From positions 806,001 to 870,000 of the forward strand of contig JAEVLN010000013.1 of the NCBI GenBank assembly GCA_018350325.1: DNA of 64,000 nt, given 5' to 3'. Numbering within the stretch: the first letter of the stretch is position 1; every line of letters starts with the position of its first letter. The position numbers and the translations under genes were made by a program. Below, piece by piece: positions 48,233 to 60,500 of this stretch. Source of the stretch: Globodera rostochiensis. Lineage: Eukaryota > Nematoda > Chromadorea > Rhabditida > Heteroderidae. The notes beneath the pieces are model-generated. The model saw nothing but the letters and a program-made list of their open reading frames with translations, was not told where the DNA came from and searched no databases.

Positions 48233-49004
48233 TCAAATATCTTTAAATGGTTTATTTTAATAAACATGGGGTCAGGCAACAGAAAGTTTAATGAAAATTC
48301 AATTTAATAATTGTTTTTAAACCCGCATGCAAGCATAAATAGCCAACTGCGTGCGGGTAACGTGCATGGCGAATGCGGGTAAACACGCACCACGCATGGG
48401 TGTAATTGGGCAGAGCCGTACGCGAGTACCCAGCGGGTGAATTAAACATCAAATTGCTATTTTGTTTAAATTTTTCGTCATTACGGCCATTTTAACTAAT
48501 TGCCTTTTAAAATTAGTAGGCCTGAAAAAGTCTTGTAAAAGAATTAAATGAAAAAATTTTCATAAGTATTATAGAATTGTTTTGGCGGTGCCCGTTAAAA
48601 ATATTGACATATTGGTTAAGAAAGAAAATGGGTAAAAAAAACGAAAACCAAACATTTTACGCAAAAAAGTACCCGCTATTGCGGCTAGGTATACCCCCAG
48701 TTTCGATATTTATCCACAAAAAAATCAACTTTTTCTATGTTGAAAAAACATTTTGGGTATGCATCAAAACCGTAAATGCCAAAACCGTCAGACCAATTTA
48801 TTTAAAATCCAAGACATCGACAAAATGCTAGAAATTCCAATGAATCAGCAAGTGAATGGTTACGATGCAAAATTCAAAAACAAAATTGATCAACTTACTG
48901 AAGAAAAGGGAAACAATCAAAAAAAAAGGAAATCCACAACTTTAGGAATGCTTCTGAAGAGCGAACAGTGATTTTGATATACGTACATATAATTACGTGA
49001 GCAT
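48233..49004. other. Non-coding with GCGGGTAA-rich patch
   Basis: At 48320-48450 there is a GC-richer patch with repeated GCGGGTAAC and CACGCA words, possibly a TE fragment. The small frames at 48577-48971 lack features of a gene. Confidence 0.4.
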
Positions 49005-49747
49005 CAGGGATGGGCGCCGACGGCCTAAAAATTTCGGAAATCGAAATTCCGGGGTCTCAAAATTTTTCGGAAATCGGAATTTCGACCCCAAAAATGTCGG
49101 AAGTCGGAAATCGAAAGAATTTTTTTAACAAAATTGGCCTATTTTCAAAAAATTTTCTCGGCGGCGCCTATCGGCACCGCCGATACCTTCCTCTTCCCGC
49201 TCATTTGTCAACTAAATAATTTAAGTAAATCAAGCGCAAAAAAAAAGAAAAAATTTCCAAATTGTCATCAAAAGCTTTTTAATTGGGACAAATTTTAAAA
49301 AGTTTTAAAAATTGTTCCCTCAAAAATTCACTTTTAGGGGTTTAATTTTTATCCCGGTTAATCCCGGTCCAAACGAGATTGAGACTAGGGAGATGCGGGG
49401 GCTCGGCGGTGCCGATAGGCGCCGCCAGGAGAAATTTTTAACTTTTTGGCTCAATTTGTTAAGAGATTTGCAAGGAAATTTAAAAAAATGCAATTTTTTG
49501 AAGTTTTTTAAGAGAATGGGAAAGGTCCGGTGGCGCCGATGGGCGCCCCTGGGAAAATGTTATGACGATTTTAACGAAATTTGTTAACAAAATTGGTCCA
49601 AAAATTATCGATTTTTCCGAAAATTTCCGACTTTTTGCTCCAAATTTCGGAAATCGGAATTCGAGGCATTAAAATTTTTCGGAAATCGGAATTCCGGGGT
49701 CTCAAAATTTTTCGGAAAATCGGAAATCGGAATTCCGCCCATCCCAG
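49005..49747. mobile_element. hAT-like element, CAGGGATGGGC TIRs
   Basis: It starts CAGGGATGGGCGCC and ends GCCCATCCCAG. Flanks GTGAGCAT (48997-49004) and GTGTGCAT (49748-49755) match at 7 of 8 positions. Near both ends lie TTTCGGAAATCGGAATTCCG-like words, and inside are an inverted single hairpin (49160-49181) and a two-hairpin module (49405 and 49529). It is the longer relative of the element at 479-600. Confidence 0.7.
49405..49550 (+). repeat. Two-hairpin repeat module, copy 3
   Basis: First hairpin at 49405 (GGCGGTGCC, GATA, GGCGCCGCC). The second at 49529 is a diverged version (GGTGGCGCC, GATG, GGCGCCCC). Spacing is 124 nt. Flanking AT words match the other copies. Confidence 0.65.
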
Positions 49748-50386
49748 GTGTGCATGTCATTATTTCATGTTGTCAGGACATCATATTTTTTTGTTCACAA
49801 ATAAAAAATCAAACAAAAGAAAATTTAATTAGATTTTATTTCAGAATGTCTTTTTCTAAATTAAAACTAAATCAATCAAAAATTGAAACAAAATAAACTT
49901 GCAAATATTTAGAAATTTGGCGATCTGTCACTAAAATTTCAAATTTGCGGGTAAAATCCACCAATTCCTGCTGTTTTTTGCTCAGAAACACTATCTTTAG
50001 GGGTGTATTTTTAATCCAGGAAATCCAGGTTTATTATGCCTTGGTCTTAATTTGAGAAATTGGTCTTTTTGAGAGATTTGGTTTTTTAAAATCAAAAATT
50101 CGACTTTTTTATTTTTCCCCAAATTAAAAAACTCAAAACAATCGCGTGAATCACTCATCTCATCATTATCATTAGACTCTACGAATTGGCGTATAAAGAC
50201 ACGATACCAAGTGCGACAATTTCTGTTAGCACGAAAATCATTCCACATTCCCCTGTAATGTGATAAATGTACTTCCAAGATGTTTTATTATTTAATTCGT
50301 AATATGATTTGGGCCATTTCGTTTATGTGAGCTATGCTCAACATTTTCCCAAAGGCATTTTTGGAAATAAAATTTATTCTTTGCAT

Positions 50387-52679
50387 TTAATAATCAATGG
50401 CTTTTTCGTTTTTTAATCGTTCCAAAGTTACATCGTCCAAACCAAGTTCTTTGCACAAAATTTCTTTTGTATGTTCGCCTAGAAGCGGAGGTGCCGAACG
50501 AATTCGGTTTTCCGACATTGAATAACGAACCGGAGGGCCTAAAATAAATGCAAAAATTATTAAATTATTTTTTTAAAAAATACTTACCGACCACTTTCAC
50601 AGTGCCGTATTGTTGGTGTGTGACCTGCTTGACAATGTTGAGGTGTTCTGCTTGTTCATGCTGAAATGCCTCCCGAATTGTGTTAACGGGGCCGGCAGGA
50701 AAACTGGTGTTCCTCAACAATTTTTTCCAATGATCAAGATCATGTTCAATAAAACTAAAAAATCAAAATATATGGCTAAAAATATTAGACAACTTCAAAC
50801 AGCGATATTAAAAAACTTAAATTCATAGCAAAATCGTTTAAAATTTAAAATTTTCATCGGCTTGTAGCGGCATCGGCACCGCCAGATGCCCCCCCCCACC
50901 TCTCCCCCGTTTCAAAAGCCTAATTTGACCAAAAACGCATCCAATGCAAAAAATGGAGAATTTTCACGTTTTTATTATAAATTCCTTTAAAAAAATAATT
51001 ATTGTAAGTTTACTTGTTTGATAGAATTTCAATTAATTTATCCCGATTACGAACTCGGCTAGCATTTGTTTTGTAATCCGGTGTGTCGCATAATTCAGGC
51101 AAACCCATTTTAAAACAAAGCTAAAAAAGACGATTAAAAATTTTTCAATTTTGGCAATGTCTGTTGAAACTAATTGACATCTTTCGAATAAAAGAGTATA
51201 AAATATATGAATTTAATTTTTTTTAATTTTGGCACCTTTTTGAATGCCTGATCGTTCCCGGCACCGATCACATAGAATCGATTATCCTTTGTACGAAAGG
51301 CCTGATACGGCACTATACTTTCATGCTCAGTGCCTAGTGGGCGACCCTCAATGCCGGCATTCAGAAAATTGCTGGCAATATTGGTCAGCATGGCCAATTG
51401 GGTTGAAAATAAGTCGCAATTAATATGTTGACCCTAACAACAAATATATTTGTTATAATAATTTTTCATATTTTTTGTATTTTAAAAATAAAATTCGATC
51501 GGGAAAGAGAGGGAGACCATTTTCCGTCTTTGCAAAGATCCATGACAAGAAAGTTAATTTTATTTCCAATTCAAAAACCTTTTTAAATCATCAATTTTTA
51601 TTTTCTATTGTTCGTAATCAGTGGATCAAATAACATATTTTCAGACAATTTTAGAATAAAATTATTTTCAATAAAATTGACCGAATGACCATGTTTTTCC
51701 CAAATATGCATCGGTTCAAAAATCGGTTTAAATGCTTTGCCCCAAAAATTTTTGAATGCTTATTAATTTTCAGCACCTAAGAAAACGGGTTTTTGACAAT
51801 TTGACTCTGGGCCGATGATCCATATTTCCAGGAATTTTATAAGCATTTGATATAGGAATTGACAAAAAAAAATTTTTAGAATGGTTATTAATAAAAATCA
51901 TGCTATTAAAGCTTTATGTCATAATTTTTGGCCAAAATTACCCTTCCCGTTTTGTTTCTGTGCAACAATGCGGCCAATATTGCCCCGTGCGCGAACAGCC
52001 CGGTGGCCAAATCGGTGACCGCAACGCCAGCTTTTACCGGTTCCCCATTTGCGCCTTTTGGCCCGGTAATGCCGAGGAGACCACCAACTGCGGCAGCAAT
52101 GACATCATAGCCCGGAACATCGGCATAAGGTCCATCGGGGCCAAAGCCTAATTAAATGTTTTAAATTTTTTAATTAAACAATAGAATTGTGACCAGTAAT
52201 TGAGCAGTATATAAGGCCGGGATTAATTTGTTGTAATTGCGAATAATCAAGGCCAAATTTTTTCATATAACCCGTCTTGAAATTTTCAATCACAATGTCA
52301 ACTTTTGTGGCCAATTTTCTTGCCTAAAATTAAATAGATATTTTAAAATAAAAAAAAAATTTGATACCAATTTTTTAGCTTCGGGATGAGCCAAATTCAT
52401 CGCTATGCTTTTTTTGTTTCTGTTAAGGCCAAGAGTGTAGCAACTTTGACCATTTATTTCAGGCGGAGTAAAAAGACGGGAATCATCACCATTACCTGTA
52501 AATATAAATATTATTATAAATTTAATAATTAAATAATTTTCATTAAAATGGGCGACACCTGGTCGCTCAATTTTCCAAACTTCTGCTCCCAAATCACTCA
52601 AAATCATTGACGCAAATGGAGCCGCAACAACACGAGAAAAATCCAAAATTCGAATACCGCTAAGTGCTGATGATGACAT
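50387..52679 (-). CDS. CaiB/BaiF family CoA-transferase (SUGCT-like)
   Basis: Transfers CoA between carboxylic acids; the animal member SUGCT acts on glutarate with succinyl-CoA or a related donor in mitochondria. Eight minus-strand exons: 52559-52679, 52368-52495, 52194-52323, 51942-52147, 51236-51433, 51014-51120, 50588-50754, 50387-50538; all phases close and give about 402 residues, near the family length. Family blocks: [88 protein letters not shown]-type [26 protein letters not shown] and C-terminal APPLLGEHT. The usual catalytic Asp corresponds to the INCDLFS segment. An in-frame upstream ATG at 52737-52739 would add a 20-residue hydrophobic/basic leader that could serve mitochondrial import. 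Exact substrate is inferred. Confidence 0.9.
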
Positions 52680-53227
52680 TTTGACTAAACATTTTGGACA
52701 TTTGGGCAAAATAAATATATATTTATACAAAAATAACAAATTAAATTAGGTATTTTATTTTTAGAACAAAAAAAAACCCCACTTTACCAAAGAGATAATG
52801 TGGAATATTAAATTGAATTGCTACCGATAGAAATGGAGATAGGATGGATATTTATTTGAGTGCAATCGATTTGTGCACATAAAATGTGAAGCGATAAATT
52901 GTAAATCATAACTGACATTTATTATTGCATAAAAAGTTTTCTTATTTTCTGATACTTTTTAAATAAATACAATTTTGGTATTTTAGTCTTAATTGTATTT
53001 TCATTCTTACAATAAAAAGGTAATGAAAGATTTGTCCATAAATTCAAGGAAATTCCTTAAACATCTCAAGATTTTACTTGGAATTTTTTCGTATTAAATG
53101 CCACGTCCACTTCATTAATTTAAAATTTTATGCCATCTTGAATCGAAATTTGTCACTTTTACACAAATTCGATCTTATTTAAATTAATGGAATTATATGA
53201 CGTGATCACTGGTCATTGTCGCCGCAT
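52680..53227. other. Intergenic, AT-rich
   Basis: Lies between two minus-strand genes: the 5' flank of the CoA-transferase and the 3' flank of the transthyretin-like gene. No other feature seen. Confidence 0.4.
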
Positions 53228-54122
53228 TCAGTTCAGACAATCGCGAGATTCACCAGAAAATCCGCCCTCAAGTTCGATGCGTCCAACATCGTACAGTTTG
53301 GACGGCTTTTTGCCGCCAGACACGTAGTTGTCTTTGATTTTGATCGTGAATTTGCGATCGCATGGCTAAATTTAACAAAAAGATTAAAAATGTTGGATAA
53401 ATGCAAATTTAAATTAGGGTTGGCACCCCGACCTTCGGGGGGAAAAAAAGTCAGGGACGAGGTTTCTCGGGGTTAAAAAGTCGGGGAATTCATGGTGACG
53501 GGGTTTTTGGGGGTGGAACTGTCAACGGTCAGGGAATGCCACAAAATTGTCGGAGTCAGTGTTTTCGGAGTCGGGGTGCCAACCCTAATTTAAATTAAAA
53601 ATATAATAAAGGACAAAATGTACATACAATAAATTTTTGCAAAATGTTACAGACCTTAAGACCATCGGCACAGTTGTGGTAGATGTTCTAAAATAATAAC
53701 AAATTATAAAATGTAAATAAACTAATTACTCACAATCTTCGGGTCAATAGTCGTGTATTCGCTGGTGTAACCGCTGACCTCAAAATAGCCTTTGTCGTTG
53801 GTCTTCGTCTCGCCCTTTAAAATTTTATTATTCAAATAATAAATATTTAAATGCATTTTTGATTTAAAAAAAAAGTAATAAAAGCTTACCATCAAGTCGT
53901 CCGCATCAATACCTGAACATAAATGTAAAATTGGAATGAGATCGATTTTAAAATCTTACCACGATCGTCATCGTACAATTTCACCTTCACATCTTGTGCC
54001 GGCTTTCCCTGACACGTCAGGAAACCTTTGGCACCCGAACTCTGGGTATTTCCCAAGATATCGCAAAATGATTTGCCGACGAATGCAGCAAAAATGGCGC
54101 AAATAAAGACCGATTTAAACAT
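53228..54122 (-). CDS. Transthyretin-like (TTL) secreted protein
   Basis: A member of the large nematode transthyretin-like family, secreted small beta-sandwich proteins with roles such as bridging molecules in cell clearance. Minus-strand exons 53960-54122, 53890-53912, 53734-53814, 53655-53687 and 53228-53365 give 145 residues with all phases closed. Signal peptide MFKSVFICAIFAAFVGKSFC, then the family blocks GFLTCQGKPAQDVKVKLYDDD, GETKTNDKGYFEVSGYTSE, IYHNCADG and CDRKFTIKIKDNYV, and a Cys near the end (ESRDCLN). The four conserved Cys of the mature part are present. The last intron carries a 173-bp hAT-like element. Expression site and partner cannot be told. Confidence 0.9.
53415..53587. 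mobile_element. hAT-like MITE in an intron, TAGGGTTGGC TIRs
   Basis: The ends TAGGGTTGGCACCCCGAC and its exact reverse complement form 18-bp TIRs. Both flanks carry ATTTAAAT (53407-53414 and 53588-53595). The interior is rich in GTCGGGG/GGGGTTTT words. A decayed relative lies at about 55570-55690 (ends in AACCCTAA). It sits in the last intron of the transthyretin-like gene. Confidence 0.8.
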
Positions 54123-54685
54123 ATTTTCCTTGCAAAGATAATTTGGTTTTTATTGGAATTAGAAAAAAGATTTTTGAGCTTTTGATAAATTTGTTTATAA
54201 TTTTTTATTTTAATGAAAAGTGCTAAATTAAGGCTGACTTAAAAAATTACTCAACAATTTTTGATTCTCGTTTTGCCAAAAAAAATTATAAAACTTTATA
54301 AAATTAATGTAAAATGTAATTAATATTGTTTTCTTTAAAAAATGAACAAAATGGTCAATTGTAATTTATTGACAATTTTTTGATGTTATTGTAGAGAGAA
54401 AAATCAGCAAAAATTTTTCTATTACTAATAAAATGGAGCAAAAATTGTGGTGAGCTGATGACGGACACTTTATAATTGATGACTTCGTCGGTCATCGGAG
54501 CGTTTGGCGAATAAAATCAAAAAAATAACGCTCAAATTCATGAATATATAAGTGTCGTTGGAAAATATATTTGAATGATAAAATTTTTATGCATTTTTTG
54601 TAGAATTATTATAAAAAAGTAATTTTAAAAAATTATTCATATAACAAATATAGAATTTTTTTGTAAAAACTTATTTAAAGAAAAA
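54123..54685. other. Divergent intergenic region
   Basis: Shared upstream region of the transthyretin-like gene (-) and the six-cysteine mini-protein (+). AT-rich, no distinctive control element. Confidence 0.4.
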
Positions 54686-54964
54686 ATGTTGAAATTCTTA
54701 ACAATTTTTATTTTTTTCTTTATTGGCGTGCTGATCATCTCTGATGGTAATTTAAAAACTTTTTTGTATATTAAATATATATTTTTGAAATTAAGTTAGT
54801 GCGAAATCGGTAATGAAGCGTGACAGTTTTGAATCATGTTTGGCTCGATACCAGTAACAATCCCATTTTGATTAAAAATAAATTTTTCTTTTTTTAGGTA
54901 CGATGATTGTTCGAATCGCATGAGATGTTGCAATGCGTACGGCAAAACAAGTTGCTCATGTTGA
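54686..54964 (+). CDS. Secreted six-cysteine mini-protein (knottin-like pattern)
   Basis: Three exons (54686-54746, 54796-54853, 54898-54964) give 61 residues. The signal peptide is MLKFLTIFIFFFIGVLIIS, followed by a short propeptide-like piece ending in a dibasic MKRD. The mature part has cysteine order C-x8-C-x5-C-C-x7-C-x-C, the C, C, CC, C, C order of inhibitor-cystine-knot peptides. The KR site fits a propeptide cut just before the cysteine core. Such folds serve as hormones, antimicrobials, protease inhibitors or channel ligands; nothing in the sequence chooses among these. It ends at TGA right after the last Cys. Confidence 0.7.
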
Positions 54965-56319
54965 TCAGAGATAGAAGATGGGGAATTTGTGACGAAAATC
55001 CAACATTATAAAAATACTATAATTTTATAATCATCATGTGTTTTTAATTGATATTAAATTAAGTAAATAAAAAGATGCAATTTAATCCTTTTTTTTAATA
55101 TCTTCAAAAAAGAAGATGAACATTTTCGATTTAATATTACAGCTATATTTATCAACATAACTTTGTTCAAAATTGATGATCTTAATTATTTTAGTGTCAT
55201 AAAATGCAGAAAACCCAAATTTAATCATATATTTAAGAAAAAATTTTGATTAAAAAGTTATAGAGAAAAAAATAGAAAATTTCACTAAAAACTCCCAAAA
55301 GTTAAGACGTGTTGACCAAAATATCGTTAATCTTGAAGCAATTTTTCTTAACAAACATTGCTAAAAAAAAATTTCCCGTTCAACAAAATTTCTAAATTCT
55401 CTCCTGCCAGTCCCCCCCCCCCTCTCAAATTTTTTTTTGTCAAAACCTCATAAAAAATTCGCTCAGAAGAGCAAAAATTTGTCCTTGAGGATGAATTCGA
55501 AAATAAAATTATATTATTTTATGATTGCCCAGTGAAGACATTACAAAATTTTTATTAAAAAAATTTTATGATTTTTTTTACCCCCGAACCCCGATCCCCG
55601 ACCCCAAAAAATTTGGTCGTCCCCGACCCCGACATTGCCAACCCCGACCCCGACTTTCCCGCCCCCGAGGGTTCGGGGTTCAACCCTAAAGTAGCATTTT
55701 TTAAATAAAACTATGATTTTATTTTTATTTAATTTGTTAAAACAATAATAATAATAATATATTCTAGAGAAAAATAATCAAGAAGGAGTTATTTGAGCAG
55801 TTTTGGAACAAAAATTTAAAGAAAAAGTGTTTTGTGTTGTAATATAATTGGTGTGCGAAAAAGTCATCTAGCTGAAAACGACGAATAACAAATGTGTTTA
55901 ATTAGAACGTTTCACAGTATGATGAATAAATTGAAAATTCTTGTGGAAATGTTTTTTATTAATTAAAATATTAGTTTTTATTATTAATTTTGATAAGGAA
56001 GTGTTTTTAATTTTTTCATATATGCAAACAACTAAACAACCCAGGCTTTTTAGTACAAATCAACCTAAAATTTTAAATTTTTTCTTTTTCAGGCTTTAGC
56101 ATTAGGGATTTAGATGTAATAATTAAAATTATTAATTTAGTTTAAAATTAGACTAAAAATATTGTAGAATAAATTGTTTTTGTTTTATTATATCATTTCA
56201 GCGGCTTTGATTGCAAGGCTCGCGTTTTAAGCCATATATCAACTTAAAATTTCTTTTTTATGCCTTTTAATTTATTTTGTTTAATTAATTGCTTTAGTCA
56301 TTTGAAGACGCATAATTAA
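54965..56319. other. Non-coding, AT-rich
   Basis: Contains a C-run near 55410-55430 and a decayed TE piece at 55570-55690 rich in CCCCGACCCC. No gene seen. Confidence 0.45.
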
Positions 56320-56327
56320 CAGGTTTT

Positions 56328-57153
56328 GGTACATTTCCGTTTTGCAACCCCCTCTCCATTACTGAAACATCATATATAGGGTTTTCAAGGGTGGCTGATC
56401 ATGAATCTGATAATTTTTTTTTTGAAAATCTATGATTTTTGATAATTATTTTTTCACCATTAAGCACCCAAAACCGCTTTTATAGGTTTGAAAAATAATA
56501 AGGGGGCCCTTTTGGCTCAAAAGTTCATTAGGCTTAGGCCTAAGCCACCCTGGCTTGGGGTTCGTTAGGCTTAGGCCTAAGCCGCCCTGCGCTTAGCACT
56601 CGTTAGCCTAAAGCCTAAGCCGTCCAGAGCTTAGGGGTTCATCTCAGGGTGGCTTAAGCCTAAGCCTGACGAACCCCAAGCCAGGGTGGCTTAGGCCTAA
56701 ACCTGACGAACCCCAAGCCAGGGTGGTTTAGGCCTAAGCGTAACGAACCTTAAGCCAGGTTGGCTTAGGCCTAAGCCTAACGAACCCCAAGCCAGGGTGG
56801 TTTAGGCCTAAGCCTAACGAACCCCAAGCCAGGGTGGCTTAGGCCTAAGCCTAACGAACCCCAAGCCAGGGTGGCTTTGGCCTAAGCCTAACGAACCTCA
56901 AGCCAGGGTGGCTTAGGCCTAAGCCTGACGAACCCCAAGCCAGGGTGGCTTAGGCCTAAGCTTAACGAACGCCTAAGTCTCTTTCTTTTGTGTGCTTAAT
57001 GGTAAAAAAAAAATAAATAATCATAGATTTTCAAAATCTTACATGTTGTCAGATCTTAAAAATATTGTCAGATTCGTGATCAGCACCCTTGAAAACTCCA
57101 TATATGATGTTTTCAGCAAATTTGGAGAGGGGGTCGCAAAACGGGAAAGTACC
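56328..57153. mobile_element. TIR element with long arms and internal minisatellite
   Basis: The ends GGTACATTTCCGTTTTGC and its near inverse (GCAAAACGGGAAAGTACC) start arms of about 150 bp that are inverted copies, including CATCATATATGG-type and GTTTTCAAGGGTG words. CAGGTTTT stands on both sides (56320-56327 and 57154-57161), an exact 8-bp target duplication. The space between the arms is filled by a 37-bp minisatellite. No transposase. Confidence 0.8.
56515..56985. repeat. 37-bp minisatellite with orientation switch
   Basis: From about 56640 onward units read AACCCCAAGCCAGGGTGGC then TTAGGCCTAAGCCTAACG every 37 bp, about nine copies. To the left (56515-56635) about three units run in the opposite orientation (CCACCCTGGCTTGGGGTTCG). 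The GGCCTAAGCC core is itself nearly palindromic. Confidence 0.8.
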
Positions 57154-57161
57154 CAGGTTTT

Positions 57162-57746
57162 AATAACATTTTTTATTCTTGATTTTAATATTTTCATTAA
57201 GACTATATTTAATAAATTGTTGGTTGTCAAGAAATTTTTTAATGAAAGTTAATTACATAGCTGAAATGGACACAATTTTTATAAACATATTTTGATGAAT
57301 CTACTAACACTATTATTAGTAAAAACTATGTTTTATGCCGTCACTCACTCTTTTTTGTTAAATGGGTGCTGACATTCATTCAATTTTTAAACAATTTTAA
57401 AATATAAATTTGACCCTTAAAGTGCATTAATTAATTATCCGTTTTTAGCCGAAATACAAGAATTGAGAAATCTTGCAAAAGATTTTAATTGGCTTTTTAT
57501 TTTTTTCGTCTCTCATCGTTAAAAATTGGAGCGTCAACGGTCTTTTGAATGAGCTAAATGTTTTGAGAAATCATTGGTGACGTAAAGAAAACTAAATATT
57601 CTTCCGGTTAAAGTGGTGCCTTCATCTTTTCTAAAACGGATTAAAATAAATGTTATTTCCGTTTTCTTCCATTATAATTTTAAATGATGAGGCTTTTTAT
57701 AATTTATAATTAATAAATTATTAAGGAAAGAAAAGAATTCTTCAAA
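57162..57746. other. Upstream region of the chemoreceptor gene
   Basis: AT-rich sequence without a recognisable gene or repeat. Confidence 0.4.
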
Positions 57747-59772
57747 ATGAATTCTTCAACACTTACAAACAACACAAATCCGGATTGTGTTCTAATTGAA
57801 GGACTTTTGCTGATGCCGATTTACCAAACCGTCGCATGGATTCAGCTTTTGCTTGTTTTTGCAATTTTAGCATCCGTTTTGGTGTTAGTGCGCCAATATT
57901 TGTATAATAAAATCACTATTCATGGAAATTTGAAGGTAAAAGTATTATTGAAAAATCTATTTTAGGCTTTATTCATGTTTATTTTTAAAATATTTTAATT
58001 TAATTTTAGATACTGTTTGCTAATATTGTCTTCATCCATTTTGTTAATGCTTTCTTTTGGGGAGCATCGACTGTTCGATACAAGGTTAATATTTCATTCT
58101 CTTATTTAGAGATCGGACCGATCGAATCTCTTGATCAACCCGCTTTCTACTCATAATATACAAAAGATTTTTAATTAATTCATTAATTTTTAAGTTTCTT
58201 GCCTTGATTTATTCTTCAAACTGCGAACTGCTTACCCCGATTTGGCTGTCATTTGTTTTCGCGAGTCCATCTTACATTTATTTGTTCGCGTATTCTGGCA
58301 TGCATTTTTCAATTTTGGCGGAACGTTGGCGCGCGACTCGTTTTGCGCGGAAATATGAAAATGAGAGCGTTTGCTTTGGATGGGCTTGTGCAGTAATTGT
58401 GGTAATTTTTAAGTATAAATAAGTAGAGCCCGGCCGAGATCGAGATCTCGACCGAGATTTTCCGAGGTCTCGAATCTCGGAAATTTGTCGAAAACTCCGA
58501 GACCTAGATTCTCGGAATTTCGAGATTTTTTATCTCAAAATTCCAAGTCTCGGCCCATCCCCAAATCTCGATTTAGATTATTATTTTTATATATACAATT
58601 TAATAATTTTTTTTACCTTAGAATATTTTTTAAATGCAATAAAGATTAATAGCAATTTTAATAAAATACAATTTATGATTAAAATTTGTAATTAATTATT
58701 TCGCTAAAATTAATTAAACAATTTTCAGTGGCTTGTCTCACTGTTCTACATTTTTTGTGTAATTTTTACGGCTTTGTTGGACTCTGACGCATTTGCGCGA
58801 CCGCTTGGGCTGATTTCGCTGACTTCAAAATACAATGCACAGGCCATTATCTACTCATATTACGCCGTTTTATTGCTTTTGATCATCACAGCTGTCGGCG
58901 ATTTTTGGGTTTTTTATGTGAACAAAAAGTTAATTAGAAATCGGTAAATAGTTTATTTTTTATTATATTTTCTAATTTCATGGAAAGGTTACCCAAATAT
59001 ATTTTAATTTTATAGTTTATTTTAAAAATTCACATTTTTTTAATCAATTTCAGTTTAAACGTTAATAACTTTTTTTTATACTTAACGTACATTTTAATTA
59101 AATATTTTAAACAAATTATAATTTCCTAATATGATTTTTAAGATCTGTTGGTCCGTCTGTTTATTCTGTGAGTGCAAATTTTCAAATGAATGAAAATTTG
59201 ATGACAATGCGACTGATTCTTCCGTTGGACATTTCTTACGCAATTTTGTTTGGCATTTATTTGCTAATCGGCATAATTCTTCGTTCTTCTCCTCAAATGT
59301 CAAAAACTAATTATGTGGCATTTTATCGCACAGCAGCTACAGTAAAAAAAATTTTTTGTTTTGTTTATGAATAAAAATATTTAATTTATTAATATTAGGT
59401 AAACAATTAGGGTTGTGCATGGTCGGTTAACCGAACCGAAACGGAAAAACCGGCTTTTTTGGTTCAAAAACCAAAACATCTCTAATTACGAAAAGTTATT
59501 GTGTTGCTTGCCGAAGATTGGTAACATAAGAGGTCCGGCGGCCTTTGGGGGGGGGGGGGGGGTGTTTTTGGGAATGGGAATGGTCCAGGAGATGCCGGTA
59601 GACCCCGCCTGGAAAGTTTTTTTAAGATTTTAACGAATTTTTGTTGAGAAAATTGGTCCAAAAATTACGAATCAATTATTCCAATTTTTACCATTTTTGA
59701 AAATTTAAATTTGATTATCAAAAATTTCAGCTTTTATTGTTGCACTCTGCCATCACATTGGTAATTGTTTGA
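57747..59772 (+). pseudogene. Seven-transmembrane chemoreceptor, Sra superfamily, probable frameshift
   Basis: Exons 57747-57935, 58010-58084, 58195-58401, 58729-58943, about 59144-59341 and 59731-59772. Hydrophobic segments fit seven helices (for example VAWIQLLLVFAILASVLVLV, and IIYSYYAVLLLLIITAVGDF). Landmarks of the Sra superfamily (sra, srab, sre) are AERWRATRFARKYENE after helix 3 and YSVSANFQMNENLMTMRL before helix 6. The exon after 58943 is out of frame by one base if the good acceptor at 59143 is used: the expected Val-Tyr-Ser stretch reads GTTATTCT, one T short. A poor acceptor at 59172 would restore frame but lose about ten residues. The protein would also stop early in helix 7. 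A TE-like tract with a 16-G run lies in the last intron. It could be a true pseudogene or a base error. Confidence 0.6.
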
Positions 59773-60500
59773 GTTTATTCGATATAATTAAGTTTAAATT
59801 TTTTACAATTTTTTGAGATTTCTAATTCGATTAATTTTGGGTTTCCTGCGTATTTTAAGAGACTCACAAGTTATGTACAAATAACTAAAACATGGAATTA
59901 TTTTGATGAAGACTGTCTTCTATTTTTAAAAGTTTTTAGGCTTTATGGGAGAGGGTCCGCCTCTTTTACCAGGGCAGGTTGGTTGCAATTGATATCAAAC
60001 TACGAGAAAAGTACATTTGAGAATAACTTTAGCTTGCTTGTTAGAAGAAAAATAAAACAAATTCTTTAAAAGCGATTTTTTAAAAAAATAAGAAAATAAT
60101 TTTGGTTTATCGGATTTGTTTTCAATTTTTTTTATTTCGTTAAAAATTCAACAAAGCCATAAATTTAGATTAAAAAATAACAATTCCTTACTTTTTTTTT
60201 TCTTTTAACAAAAAAAACAAAAACAGTTAATAAAGCTATAAACAAAATGGACAAAACGAACAATATGAGTAAATTATGGATTGGATATATTTGTGTAATA
60301 TTTTCATTGTTTTCTGAATGAATTTTTATTTTGAAATTAGTAAATAAATAATCGTATAATTAATAGTTATGCTAATTTAATCAATTAGATTTTAATTTAA
60401 ATTTTTACTGAATGGGGGCTTTTTGTTACAGTTTTTTTTTTTTGAATATTTCAACTTTTAACCCGCTAATCCAATCCATTTTTTTGCCCCTAAATTCTGC
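59773..60500. other. Intergenic, AT-rich
   Basis: No gene or repeat recognised between the receptor end and the Gly/Met-rich gene. Confidence 0.4.
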
